DNA of 64,000 nucleotides from an uncultured Phycisphaerae bacterium. GTDB taxonomy: Bacteria > Planctomycetota > Phycisphaerae > UBA1845 > Fen-1342. The translations under genes and the position numbers were made by a program. Positions within the stretch are counted from its first letter, which is position 1. The number at the start of each line of letters is the position of its first letter. A model generated the notes under the pieces. That model was not told where the DNA came from. It did no database searches and saw only the letters and a list, made by a program, of their open reading frames with translations. This document shows, one piece after another, positions 1 through 6,596 of this stretch. The DNA lies in assembly GCA_937928595.1 (NCBI GenBank), contig CALGJV010000012.1:62001-126000 (forward strand), read 5' to 3'.

Positions 1-781
1 GCGTCAGCTCGGCTCGCGGCATCCGCGCCGCGGCCACGAACGTGCGACCCCCTTCGTCCCAGCTCAGGATCGTCACATCCCCATCGACCGCTTCACGGTA
101 CCGCCGCGCGCTGCCGCACGGGCAATGCGCACACTGCTTGCCGCGGGCACACAACGCGATGGGTCGATCCACCGCGAACACGGAGACCACATCGCCGCCG
201 GGCGACCGGCTGCGGTAGATCGCGTGTACGACCTTCACACGCTGGTCGGGCGGGCACTGACACGCCCCCGCCAGCACATACTCTCCGTCGTGCGTCAGGT
301 CCGGCAGGGGGCACTCGAAAGAAGCGCAGCGGAGGAGCTGGGCCGACCCGGCTTCGCCGCCAGGCTTGACCGCCAGCGTGTTGTGGCATTGACCGAGCGC
401 GCACCGACGGAAAGCGCTGGCGAAACGCGTCGCCTCGACCGACGTGGCCCCCGCCGTCTGCGGCCATACCAGAAACGCCAGCGTTACGACGGCCGCCGCT
501 GCCATGCCCGAGAAGCTCAGCCCGACCACCCAGCGGCGGCGGCGGGAACCGGCTGCCGATCGCCCCCGGAGACGGCTGCGAACACGGTCCGCCAACCCGG
601 CCGGCACCGCCCCGTCGGCCAGCGTCCTCCCGATGGCCGCCCGCAACGCCTGCCACCGCTGCAACTCCGCGCGCAGCGCCGGGTCGTGGGCGAGTGCCGC
701 TTCGATCGCGGCGCGCTCGGCCGTCTCCAGCCCTCCGGCGGCGTAGTCCGCCAACTTGTTGCGAATCTCCGCGGTCGTCAT
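1..781 (-). CDS. Cys-rich membrane anti-sigma-like protein, 3' end outside window
   Basis: The ATG at 781 overlaps the TGA of the sigma factor (ATGA), and the frame stays open for 260 codons to the window edge, so the C-terminus is missing. Seen: residues 1-80 are charged and helical (starts MTTAEIRNKLADYAAGGL), one transmembrane segment lies at about 84-106, and an extracytoplasmic part follows with ten cysteines in pairs or groups (127/132, 152/157, 174/176, 211/217/220/222; for example CARGKQCAHCPC). The overlap with an ECF sigma gene and the cytoplasm-membrane-exterior layout suggest an anti-sigma factor. The usual HxxxCxxC zinc motif of ZAS anti-sigma factors is absent from the N-terminus. 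The outer cysteines could bind metal or sense redox state, which is inference. Role as partner of the upstream sigma factor is likely but not proven. Confidence 0.7.
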   Translation of the reverse strand, partial: MTTAEIRNKLADYAAGGLETAERAAIEAALAHDPALRAELQRWQALRAAIGRTLADGAVPAGLADRVRSRLRGRSAAGSRRRRWVVGLSFSGMAAAAVVTLAFLVWPQTAGATSVEATRFASAFRRCALGQCHNTLAVKPGGEAGSAQLLRCASFECPLPDLTHDGEYVLAGACQCPPDQRVKVVHAIYRSRSPGGDVVSVFAVDRPIALCARGKQCAHCPCGSARRYREAVDGDVTILSWDEGGRTFVAAARMPRAELT

Positions 782-1335
782 CGGCGCGTCGGACCTCGCT
801 GAATCCGATTCTCCCGAGCGTACTCGCCCAGCCGCCCGATCACTTGCTGGCGGGCGCGGTGCAGTCGGCTCATCACCGTGCCGATCGGCACTTCCAGAAT
901 CTTCGCAATCTCCTGGTAGCTCAACTCATCCGTCGCCCACAGCAACAGCACCATCCGGAACTCCGGCGACAGAGCGTCGAGCGCCTCTTTTACTTCCCCA
1001 TCGAGTCGCTCGTAATCCAGCTCCGGGGGCGGCGACGCTTCGTCCGGCCGCTGGTCCAGCACCTGCTGATCCGCGGTCCGAGGGGCGCTGCGTTCGCGGG
1101 CCTGCCGGTTCAGGAACGTGTTGTTGAGAATCTTCAGTAGCCACGGCCGGATACCGAACGCCCGCGCTTCGTAGCTCGCGAACGCCCGCAGGGCCTTGAA
1201 ATACGTTTCCTGGACGAGGTCTTCCGCCTCGTGGTCGCTGCGCGTCAGGCGTCGGGCCACCCGGTAAAGCGTCTCCAGATGCGGCAGCGCCTGGGCCTCG
1301 AACGCGGCGTTTGACCTGTCGTCCGCACTGGCCAT
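778..1335 (-). CDS. ECF-type RNA polymerase sigma factor
   Basis: A sigma-70 family protein of the extracytoplasmic-function type, which directs RNA polymerase to a small regulon. Region 2 is clear (DHEAEDLVQETYFKAL, followed by the aromatic/basic PWLLKILNN), and region 4 has the helix-turn-helix LSYQEIAKILEVPIGTVMSR. The ORF could begin as far up as 1407. I chose the ATG at 1335 (MASADDRS, 185 aa) because family homology starts just after it, but no strong ribosome binding site decides between 1335 and 1368. The stop codon overlaps the start of the Cys-rich membrane protein, so the two are translationally coupled, the normal arrangement for a sigma/anti-sigma pair. The linker between regions 2 and 4 is Pro/Glu-rich. 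Confidence 0.9.
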   Translation of the reverse strand: MASADDRSNAAFEAQALPHLETLYRVARRLTRSDHEAEDLVQETYFKALRAFASYEARAFGIRPWLLKILNNTFLNRQARERSAPRTADQQVLDQRPDEASPPPELDYERLDGEVKEALDALSPEFRMVLLLWATDELSYQEIAKILEVPIGTVMSRLHRARQQVIGRLGEYARENRIQRGPTRR

Positions 1336-1461
1336 GCGGTCCGGCCACCGAACTCCGGCGGCCTCCATCGTTTGTAACACGGGGGGTCGGGCGACGATTC
1401 CCGACAACGCGGCCTGGGGCCATTATGGGCCGCCGGGTGGTCCGCGGCCAGCGCAGCGGCT

Positions 1462-1467
1462 TAGAAT
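1462..1467 (+). promoter_or_regulatory. -10-like hexamer TAGAAT before the hydrolase gene
   Basis: TAGAAT lies 60 bases before the ATG at 1527, in otherwise very GC-rich DNA. No convincing -35 element is found 16-18 bases upstream. Very similar AT-rich hexamers (TAGAAT, TAAAAT, TAGACT, TAAGAT, TATACT) precede many genes in this window, which is the main reason for listing it. Confidence 0.3.
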
Positions 1468-1526
1468 ACCGGCCTCGGGCGGGGCCGAAACCCCGCCCGG
1501 ACGGCACCTTTCACGGGAGGCGGGCC

Positions 1527-2516
1527 ATGCGAATCGAGAATCGGAACGGCAGAGCGCGGCGCTGCGCCGCGCGGGCGGCGACCGGCGGAGTCGTTGTGAT
1601 CTGTGTCGCAGCGTTCGAGGTGGCGGGCGCAGTTGCGGGCGGCGTGACTTCCAGGCCGGTGAGCTTCACGACCTCCGACGGGCAGCGGATCGCGGCGGAT
1701 TACTACGCGCCGCGGCCGGCGGAGAAAGGCGACGCCCCGATGGTGATCCTCCTGCACATGTACAAGAGCGACCGGACGGCGTGGGTGCCGCTGGTCGCAC
1801 CGCTGCACGAGGCCGGGTTCGCGGTGCTCGCACTGGATCTCCGCGGGCACGGCGAGAGCGCCACGACCGCCACGCGGGACAAGGTCGAGCAGCGCGACCC
1901 GCAGGTCTTCCGCGACATGCAGAACGACGTGCTGGCCGCGTACGACTGGCTCGCGGCGCAGCCGGGCGTGGACCGCGCGCGGTTCGCGCTGGTGGGGGCG
2001 AGCGTCGGGTGCAGCATCGCGCTCCAGTACGCCGGGCGGGACCGCAGCGTTGACGCGCTGGTGTGCCTTTCGCCGGGGCTGAACTACCTGGGGTACGACT
2101 CGGCCGGTGACGTCCACCAGGTGACGGGCCGGCAGATCCTGATGGTCGCGACGGAGGACGAGCGCGACGCGCCGTATACGCTCCAGAAACGCGGCACGGG
2201 GGTGGACGTGAAGATTCACCCGGGATCGACGCACGGCACGCGGATGTTCGGCGTGGTGCCGGGCCTCGAGAAGGACATCGCGGCGTTTCTGAAACGGGCG
2301 GTGGGCGAGCCGAGCCTCACGCCGGTGTGCGGGTCGATCAAGAGCAACGTCTACCACACGCTCGACTCGGGCTGGGTCCGCGAGATCGCGCCGACGAACC
2401 TCCGGTATTACTCATCGGCGCAGGAAGCCGAGGCCCGTGGGCTGCGGGCGGCGAAGTCGCCCGGCCCGGAAAAAACGCCTGGACCCCTCGAAAAGGCGCC
2501 GGACCGCGGCAGATAG
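1527..2516 (+). CDS. Secreted alpha/beta hydrolase with degenerate Ada-like C-terminal domain
   Basis: A 329-residue protein starting at the ATG with GGGAGG six bases upstream. Residues about 10-38 form a signal-peptide-like basic plus hydrophobic stretch, so export is likely. The alpha/beta hydrolase core follows: HMYKSDRTAW near 77, DLRGHGES near 104, the nucleophile in GASVG (Ser159), an acidic pair at 210-211 and His236 in STHG. This resembles the dienelactone hydrolase/esterase group; the substrate is unknown. Residues 268-310 (SNVYHTLDSGW ... SSAQEAEARGLRAAK) look like the small Ada-type metal-binding domain often attached to secreted enzymes, but the metal cysteines are missing: the expected D-C is D-S and the final Cys positions are Ala/Lys. 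It is divergent from the sigma operon and has no obvious partner. Confidence 0.8.
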   Translation: MRIENRNGRARRCAARAATGGVVVICVAAFEVAGAVAGGVTSRPVSFTTSDGQRIAADYYAPRPAEKGDAPMVILLHMYKSDRTAWVPLVAPLHEAGFAVLALDLRGHGESATTATRDKVEQRDPQVFRDMQNDVLAAYDWLAAQPGVDRARFALVGASVGCSIALQYAGRDRSVDALVCLSPGLNYLGYDSAGDVHQVTGRQILMVATEDERDAPYTLQKRGTGVDVKIHPGSTHGTRMFGVVPGLEKDIAAFLKRAVGEPSLTPVCGSIKSNVYHTLDSGWVREIAPTNLRYYSSAQEAEARGLRAAKSPGPEKTPGPLEKAPDRGR

Positions 2517-2554
2517 CCGCCGCCGGTCACGGAATCCTTGGCGGGCCGTGCGGG

Positions 2555-2585
2555 GCCCGCCGCCCGGCGGGCGTTCCTGCGATTT
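2555..2585 (+). terminator. Weak hairpin after the hydrolase gene
   Basis: GCCCGCC (2555-2561) and GGCGGGC (2566-2572) can pair around a 4-base loop, with a TTTTT run starting nine bases after the stem. It sits 38 bases past the hydrolase stop codon. The gap between stem and T-run makes this a poor intrinsic terminator. Confidence 0.3.
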
Positions 2586-2770
2586 TTACGTTTTCTCGCC
2601 GCTTGGCTCCCGACGCAACGTCCTTTACCGATGTTGCGCGCCCCGGGCACCGCCGTCTGCGGCCGGCCCCGCGTTCCGCCGCCCCCTCGAGCGCCCCGAG
2701 ACCACCCGACAGACCGGAACGAACCGATCCATCGCGGCCGGTATTCGCGGAGGGCACTGGCGGTGTCGAT

Positions 2771-2843
<73 letters not shown>

Positions 2844-3162
2844 GCACCCGCGGCGTCTACCCGCGGCGAAGCCGAGTCCGCTATCTTAGCACGCCGACAC
2901 GACGCTGCAACCCCCGGGCGGCGACCCCCGCGATCGGTCCGTCGCATCCGCCGCCGGGTATGATCCGCCACTGCGGGCGGCGGCCTGCCGGGTCGCGGCG
3001 GTTCGTTCCGTCGCCCAGCTGAAAAACGGGCCGCGGTTTACATCGCACCGGGGCCGCCCCGTGCGTAGCGCTCTGGGATCAGGCGAACGGCGAGCGCTGA
3101 ACACCCAGCCTCGGTGCGGGGCGTTCTCGCCGAGTCTCGGGGTCCGGTACGCGAGGTTCGTC
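2844..3162. other. Intergenic region before aspA
   Basis: There is no gene here apart from the tRNA-Lys promoter. On the plus strand a TATGAT hexamer occurs at 2959-2964 without a clear -35 box. An imperfect hairpin (CGCAC 3044-3048 with GTGCG 3061-3065, inner GGGG/CCCC) lies about 100 bases before the aspA start and would be in its leader. Confidence 0.5.
2883..2910 (-). promoter_or_regulatory. Probable promoter of tRNA-Lys
   Basis: On the minus strand TTGCAG (2910-2905) is followed after 16 bases by TAAGAT (2888-2883), 39 bases before the tRNA 5' end. Both boxes match sigma-70 consensus reasonably, and the distance suits a tRNA leader. Confidence 0.5.
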
Positions 3163-4611
3163 ATGACCGCCTTCCGCACCGAACACGACCTGCTCGGCGC
3201 GCGTGACCTGCCGGCCGACGCGTTGTACGGCATCGCCACCGCGCGGGCCCTGGAGAACTTCCCGCTGGCCGGGCGGCCCGTTCATCCCGCGCTGGTGCGG
3301 GCCTACGGCGCGGTGAAGCTCGCGTGCTGCCGCGTCAACCGGGCGCTCGGCGCCTTCGACGGCCGCCCCGGCCGCGCGGGCCCGGCCGCGGCCGAGGCGC
3401 TGGAGGCGGCGTGCGCCGAGCTCCGAGCCGGTGAGCTGACCGAGCACGTCCGGGTGGACGCGTTGCAGGGTGGGGCCGGCACGTCGCTGAACATGAACGT
3501 CAACGAGGTGCTGGCCAACCGCGGCCTTCAGCGGCTGGGCCGTCCGCCCGGCGACTACGCCGTGCTCAGCCCGTACGACGCGAACCTGCACCAGTCGACG
3601 AACGACACGTTCCCGACCGCGCTGCGCGTAGCGGCCATCATGCTTCTGCGCGGGCTCGAGCGCGCGGTCGTCGCGCTTCAGGAGGCGTTTCAGGCGCAGG
3701 AAAAACGGTTCGCGCACATCGTCAAGGTCGGGCGGACGCAGCTCCAGGACGCGGTGCTGACGACGCTCGGACGCGAGATGTCGGCCTATGCCGAGGCGCT
3801 CAGCCGCGACCGCTGGCGGATCTACAAGTGCGAGGAGCGGCTGCGGGTCGTCAACCTGGGCGGTACGGCGATCGGCACCGGGCTGGGCGCTCCGCGCGAG
3901 TTCATCTTCCGCGTCGTGGACGAACTGCGGGCCATCACCGGCTTCGGGCTGGCGCGGGCCGAGAACCTCGTCGAGGCCACGCAGAACAACGACGTGTTCG
4001 TCGAGGTCAGCGGGATTCTGAAGGCCCACGCGACGAATCTGCTGAAGATCTGCACCGACCTGAGGCTGTTGTCGTCGGGGCCGGATGCGGGCTTCGGTGA
4101 GCTGCGCCTCCCGCCGCAGCAGGCCGGTTCGTCGATCATGCCGGGCAAGGTCAACCCGGTGATCCCCGAAGCGGTCTCACAGTGCGCGATCCTCGTCATG
4201 GCCCACGACCAGGCGGTCGCGCAGGCGTGCGCGGCCGGGAATCTGGAGCTCAACGCGTTCCTGCCGCTGGTGGCCGATTGCCTCCTCGGCAGCCTCAGCC
4301 TGCTGACGCGGGCCTGTGAGGTCTTGCGCGAGCGCTGCGTCGTCGGGCTCGAAGCGGACGCGGAGCGTTGCCGACGACACGTCGAGGGCTCGACGGCGTG
4401 CGCGACGGCGCTGGTGCCGGTGCTCGGCTATGAGCGGGCGCAGGCGGTGGCCGTGGCGGCCCGGGACAGCGGGCGAACCGTCCGGGCGGTCGTGCTCGAG
4501 CGGGGGCTGATGACCGCGGCGGAGTTCGATGCCGCCATTTCGGCCGAAGCGGTCCTCCGGCTGGGCTCGCCGCCGGCCGACGGCGGGACAGGCGAAATCG
4601 GCGCGGGGTAG
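3163..4611 (+). CDS. aspA: Aspartate ammonia-lyase
   Basis: A member of the fumarase/aspartase superfamily (482 aa, normal length) that converts L-aspartate to fumarate and ammonia in the cytoplasm. Visible signatures are QGGAGTSLNMN (102-112), HQSTNDTFPT (143-152), GRTQLQDA (190-197) and the family loop GSSIMPGKVN (322-331). The residues after the loop, PVIPEAVSQ, are those of aspartases; class II fumarases usually have PTQCEA. The start chosen is the ATG before TAFRTEHDLLG, with GAGG a few bases upstream; the frame extends further upstream to 3061 but that part shows no homology. The hydF GTPase follows after 111 bases in the same direction. Aspartase would supply fumarate in fermentative metabolism, which fits the hydrogenase genes but is inference. 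Confidence 0.9.
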   Translation: MTAFRTEHDLLGARDLPADALYGIATARALENFPLAGRPVHPALVRAYGAVKLACCRVNRALGAFDGRPGRAGPAAAEALEAACAELRAGELTEHVRVDALQGGAGTSLNMNVNEVLANRGLQRLGRPPGDYAVLSPYDANLHQSTNDTFPTALRVAAIMLLRGLERAVVALQEAFQAQEKRFAHIVKVGRTQLQDAVLTTLGREMSAYAEALSRDRWRIYKCEERLRVVNLGGTAIGTGLGAPREFIFRVVDELRAITGFGLARAENLVEATQNNDVFVEVSGILKAHATNLLKICTDLRLLSSGPDAGFGELRLPPQQAGSSIMPGKVNPVIPEAVSQCAILVMAHDQAVAQACAAGNLELNAFLPLVADCLLGSLSLLTRACEVLRERCVVGLEADAERCRRHVEGSTACATALVPVLGYERAQAVAVAARDSGRTVRAVVLERGLMTAAEFDAAISAEAVLRLGSPPADGGTGEIGAG

Positions 4612-4722
4612 GGGGGCCGCTACACTATCCGAGTGGGCGGCTGGCGCCCGCGTCAGCGCGTTGTACATGAACGCACACGCCGCCGGCACCCGGCCGCCGA
4701 ACCCGGAGCGACAGGGACGACC

Positions 4723-5979
4723 ATGACGACCGCCCCGCGCGGCATGCGGCTGCACATCGGCCTGTTCGGCCGCCGGAACGTCGGCAAGAGCTCGCTGCTC
4801 AACGCGCTGACCCGGCAGGACGTGTCGATCGTCTCGCCCACCGCCGGCACGACAACCGACCCGGTCGAGAAGCCGATGGAGCTGCTGCCGATCGGGCCGG
4901 TGCTGTTCATTGACACCGCGGGCATCGACGACGCGGGCGCGCTCGGCACGCAGCGGGTCGAGCGGACACGGCGCGTGTTCGACCGCGTGGATGTCGCGGT
5001 GATCGTCGCCGCGGGCGGCGCGGGGGGCGGCTGGGACGCGTTCGAGGACGGACTTCTGGCGGAGTTTCAGCAGCGCCGCGTCCCGACGCTGGTCGTATTC
5101 AACAAGATCGACCTGGCGCCGCCGCCGGCTGCGGTGCGTGCCCGGCTGCTCGAGCAGGGGGTGCGGACGGTGCAGACGGTGGCCAGCCGGGGGAACGGCG
5201 TGGGGGAGGTGCGGGCGGCGCTGGTGCGCCTCGCGCCGGAGGACTTCATCAACACGCCCGCGATCGTCGGCGACCTCGTGCCGCCGGGAGAGCTGATCGT
5301 GCTGGTCGTGCCGATCGACAAGGAGGCGCCGAAGGGCCGGCTGATTCTCCCGCAGGTGCAGACCATCCGCGACCTGCTGGACAACGACGCGTACTGCTTG
5401 GTCGTGAAGGAGCGCGAGCTGCGTGATGCACTGGCCCGCCTGACCCGCCCGCCGGCGCTGGTTGTGACCGACTCGCAGGCGTTCCTGAAGGTGGCGGCCG
5501 ACACGCCGCCCGAGGTGCCGCTGACGTCGTTTTCGATTCTCTTCGCGCGCTTCAAGGGGGATCTGGTCGAGCTGGTCCGGGGCGCGACGGCGATCGACTG
5601 CCTGCGGCCGGGCGACCGGGTGCTGGTGGCCGAAGCCTGCTCGCACCACCCGATCGGCGAGGACATCGGCCGCGTGAAGATTCCGCGCTGGTTGACGCAG
5701 TATGTGGGCGGGGCGCTGGAGTTCACGACGATGTCCGGGCACGACTTTCCGCCGGACCTGGGGTCGTACCGGCTGGTGGTGCATTGCGGGGCGTGCGTGC
5801 AGAACCGGCGGGAGATGCTGACACGGATCCTGCGGTGCCGGGCGGCGGGCGTGCCGATCACGAACTACGGGCTGACGATCGCGTACTCGCTGGGGATCTT
5901 CGAGCGGGCGCTGACGCCGTTTCCGGCCGCGTTGGCGGCGTATCGGGAGCGGAACCGCGGGATGCCGCACTCCCTGTGA
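4723..5979 (+). CDS. hydF: [FeFe]-hydrogenase H-cluster maturation GTPase HydF
   Basis: HydF is the scaffold GTPase that carries the diiron subcluster and delivers it to apo-HydA. The 418-residue protein has an N-terminal G domain (GRRNVGKS P-loop at 16-23, G3 DTAG at 64-67, NKID at 127-130), a dimerisation region, and a C-terminal cluster domain. The [4Fe-4S] ligands are visible: Cys306 in EACSHHPIGED and Cys355/Cys358 in HCGAC. The start is the ATG with AGGGA five bases upstream. A TACACT hexamer at 4621-4626 may be its -10 box. The partner radical-SAM maturases HydE and HydG are not in the window. It lies directly upstream of the hydrogenase cluster, separated by a 263-base leader. Confidence 0.96.
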   Translation: MTTAPRGMRLHIGLFGRRNVGKSSLLNALTRQDVSIVSPTAGTTTDPVEKPMELLPIGPVLFIDTAGIDDAGALGTQRVERTRRVFDRVDVAVIVAAGGAGGGWDAFEDGLLAEFQQRRVPTLVVFNKIDLAPPPAAVRARLLEQGVRTVQTVASRGNGVGEVRAALVRLAPEDFINTPAIVGDLVPPGELIVLVVPIDKEAPKGRLILPQVQTIRDLLDNDAYCLVVKERELRDALARLTRPPALVVTDSQAFLKVAADTPPEVPLTSFSILFARFKGDLVELVRGATAIDCLRPGDRVLVAEACSHHPIGEDIGRVKIPRWLTQYVGGALEFTTMSGHDFPPDLGSYRLVVHCGACVQNRREMLTRILRCRAAGVPITNYGLTIAYSLGIFERALTPFPAALAAYRERNRGMPHSL

Positions 5980-6053
5980 AAACCGCACGCGAAAGCGTGA
6001 TGGTTTCACATTTCGGGCATCTCGATGTGAAGCTCGCACGGGGGGTGGAGCTT
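5977..6053 (+). other. Leader with three overlapping, mutually exclusive hairpins
   Basis: Between hydF and the hydrogenase cluster three inverted repeats share segments. Hairpin A begins at the hydF stop: TGAA(A)ACC (5977-5984) pairs with GGTTTCA (6002-6008), enclosing CACGC/GCGTG closed by a GAAA tetraloop. Hairpin B: TTTCACAT (6004-6011) pairs with ATGTGAA(G) (6025-6032) and uses the 3' arm of A. Hairpin C: AAGCTC (6030-6035) pairs with GAGCTT (6048-6053) and uses the 3' arm of B. Only A+C or B could form at once, as in attenuators and riboswitches. TTCACAT-N13-ATGTGAA could instead be a DNA operator. A TAAGAT hexamer at 6069-6074 may be a promoter for the cluster. Confidence 0.45.
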
Positions 6054-6242
6054 TGCGCGTCCTTCGTGTAAGATTCCCCATTTCCTGTGATTCGCGGTGC
6101 GATTGGGTCCGGTGCGGCAGCGCGGACCTTCACAGCCCGTGGCCCGGCGCTTGCATGAAGGCCAGCAGACGCCCGACGACCGGTTTCGGGGCCCCGGGTC
6201 GGGTGTGGAGGCGACCCCTGGCTGCCGGTCGGTGCGTGCGCC

Positions 6243-6596
6243 ATGACGCTCGCTGAACTAGCCGCTCGGATCGGTGCCCGCGTGTACACGCCGGGCGGCG
6301 GCGCCGCGGTTGACGTCGGCCGCGTCTGGGCCGGCGATCGCATCAGCGACCTGCTCAACGAGGCCGTCGATAACGTGTTGCTGGTCAGCAACCTGGCCAG
6401 CACGCACCTCATCCGTGTGGCCGAACTCATGGACGTCCCGGGCATCTGCCTCGTCGCCGGACGGGAGCCGGATGCCGACATGCTCTCGGCGGCGCGGGCC
6501 CACGGGACGCTGCTGATGTCGTCGCCCTACGGGCTGTTCGAGACCTGCGGGCGGCTCTACCAGTGCCTGTCGGCGGAGGCGCCGACCGTCCGATGA
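6243..6596 (+). CDS. DRTGG-domain protein, first gene of the hydrogenase cluster
   Basis: A small soluble protein of 117 aa. It matches the DRTGG-type fold seen as short proteins upstream of trimeric [FeFe]-hydrogenase genes in anaerobes: N-terminal MTLAELAARIGARVY, a core GDRISDLL near 31-38, then VLLVSNLAS and VPGICLVAGREPD. The biochemical role of the family is unknown; related domains occur next to CBS domains and in phosphotransacetylases, so ligand sensing is plausible. A second, related copy is encoded at 8170. The stop codon overlaps the start of the ATPase/hydrogenase-like fusion (ATGA), so translation is coupled. Here the region aligned to SDLLSDV of the second copy is SDLLNEA. Confidence 0.75.
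   Translation: MTLAELAARIGARVYTPGGGAAVDVGRVWAGDRISDLLNEAVDNVLLVSNLASTHLIRVAELMDVPGICLVAGREPDADMLSAARAHGTLLMSSPYGLFETCGRLYQCLSAEAPTVR

Noticed and set aside
6005-6031. Rex-type operator at TTCACAT-N13-ATGTGAA
   Set aside because: The half-sites are in the opposite order to the Rex consensus (TTGTGAA..TTCACAA) and the spacing differs, so a Rex call is not supported; kept only as an unassigned inverted repeat.
4177-6081. 634-codon minus-strand ORF over aspA and hydF
   Set aside because: It is antisense to two well-supported genes, rich in Arg/His/Pro low-complexity text, and matches no family. GC-rich codon bias creates such shadows.
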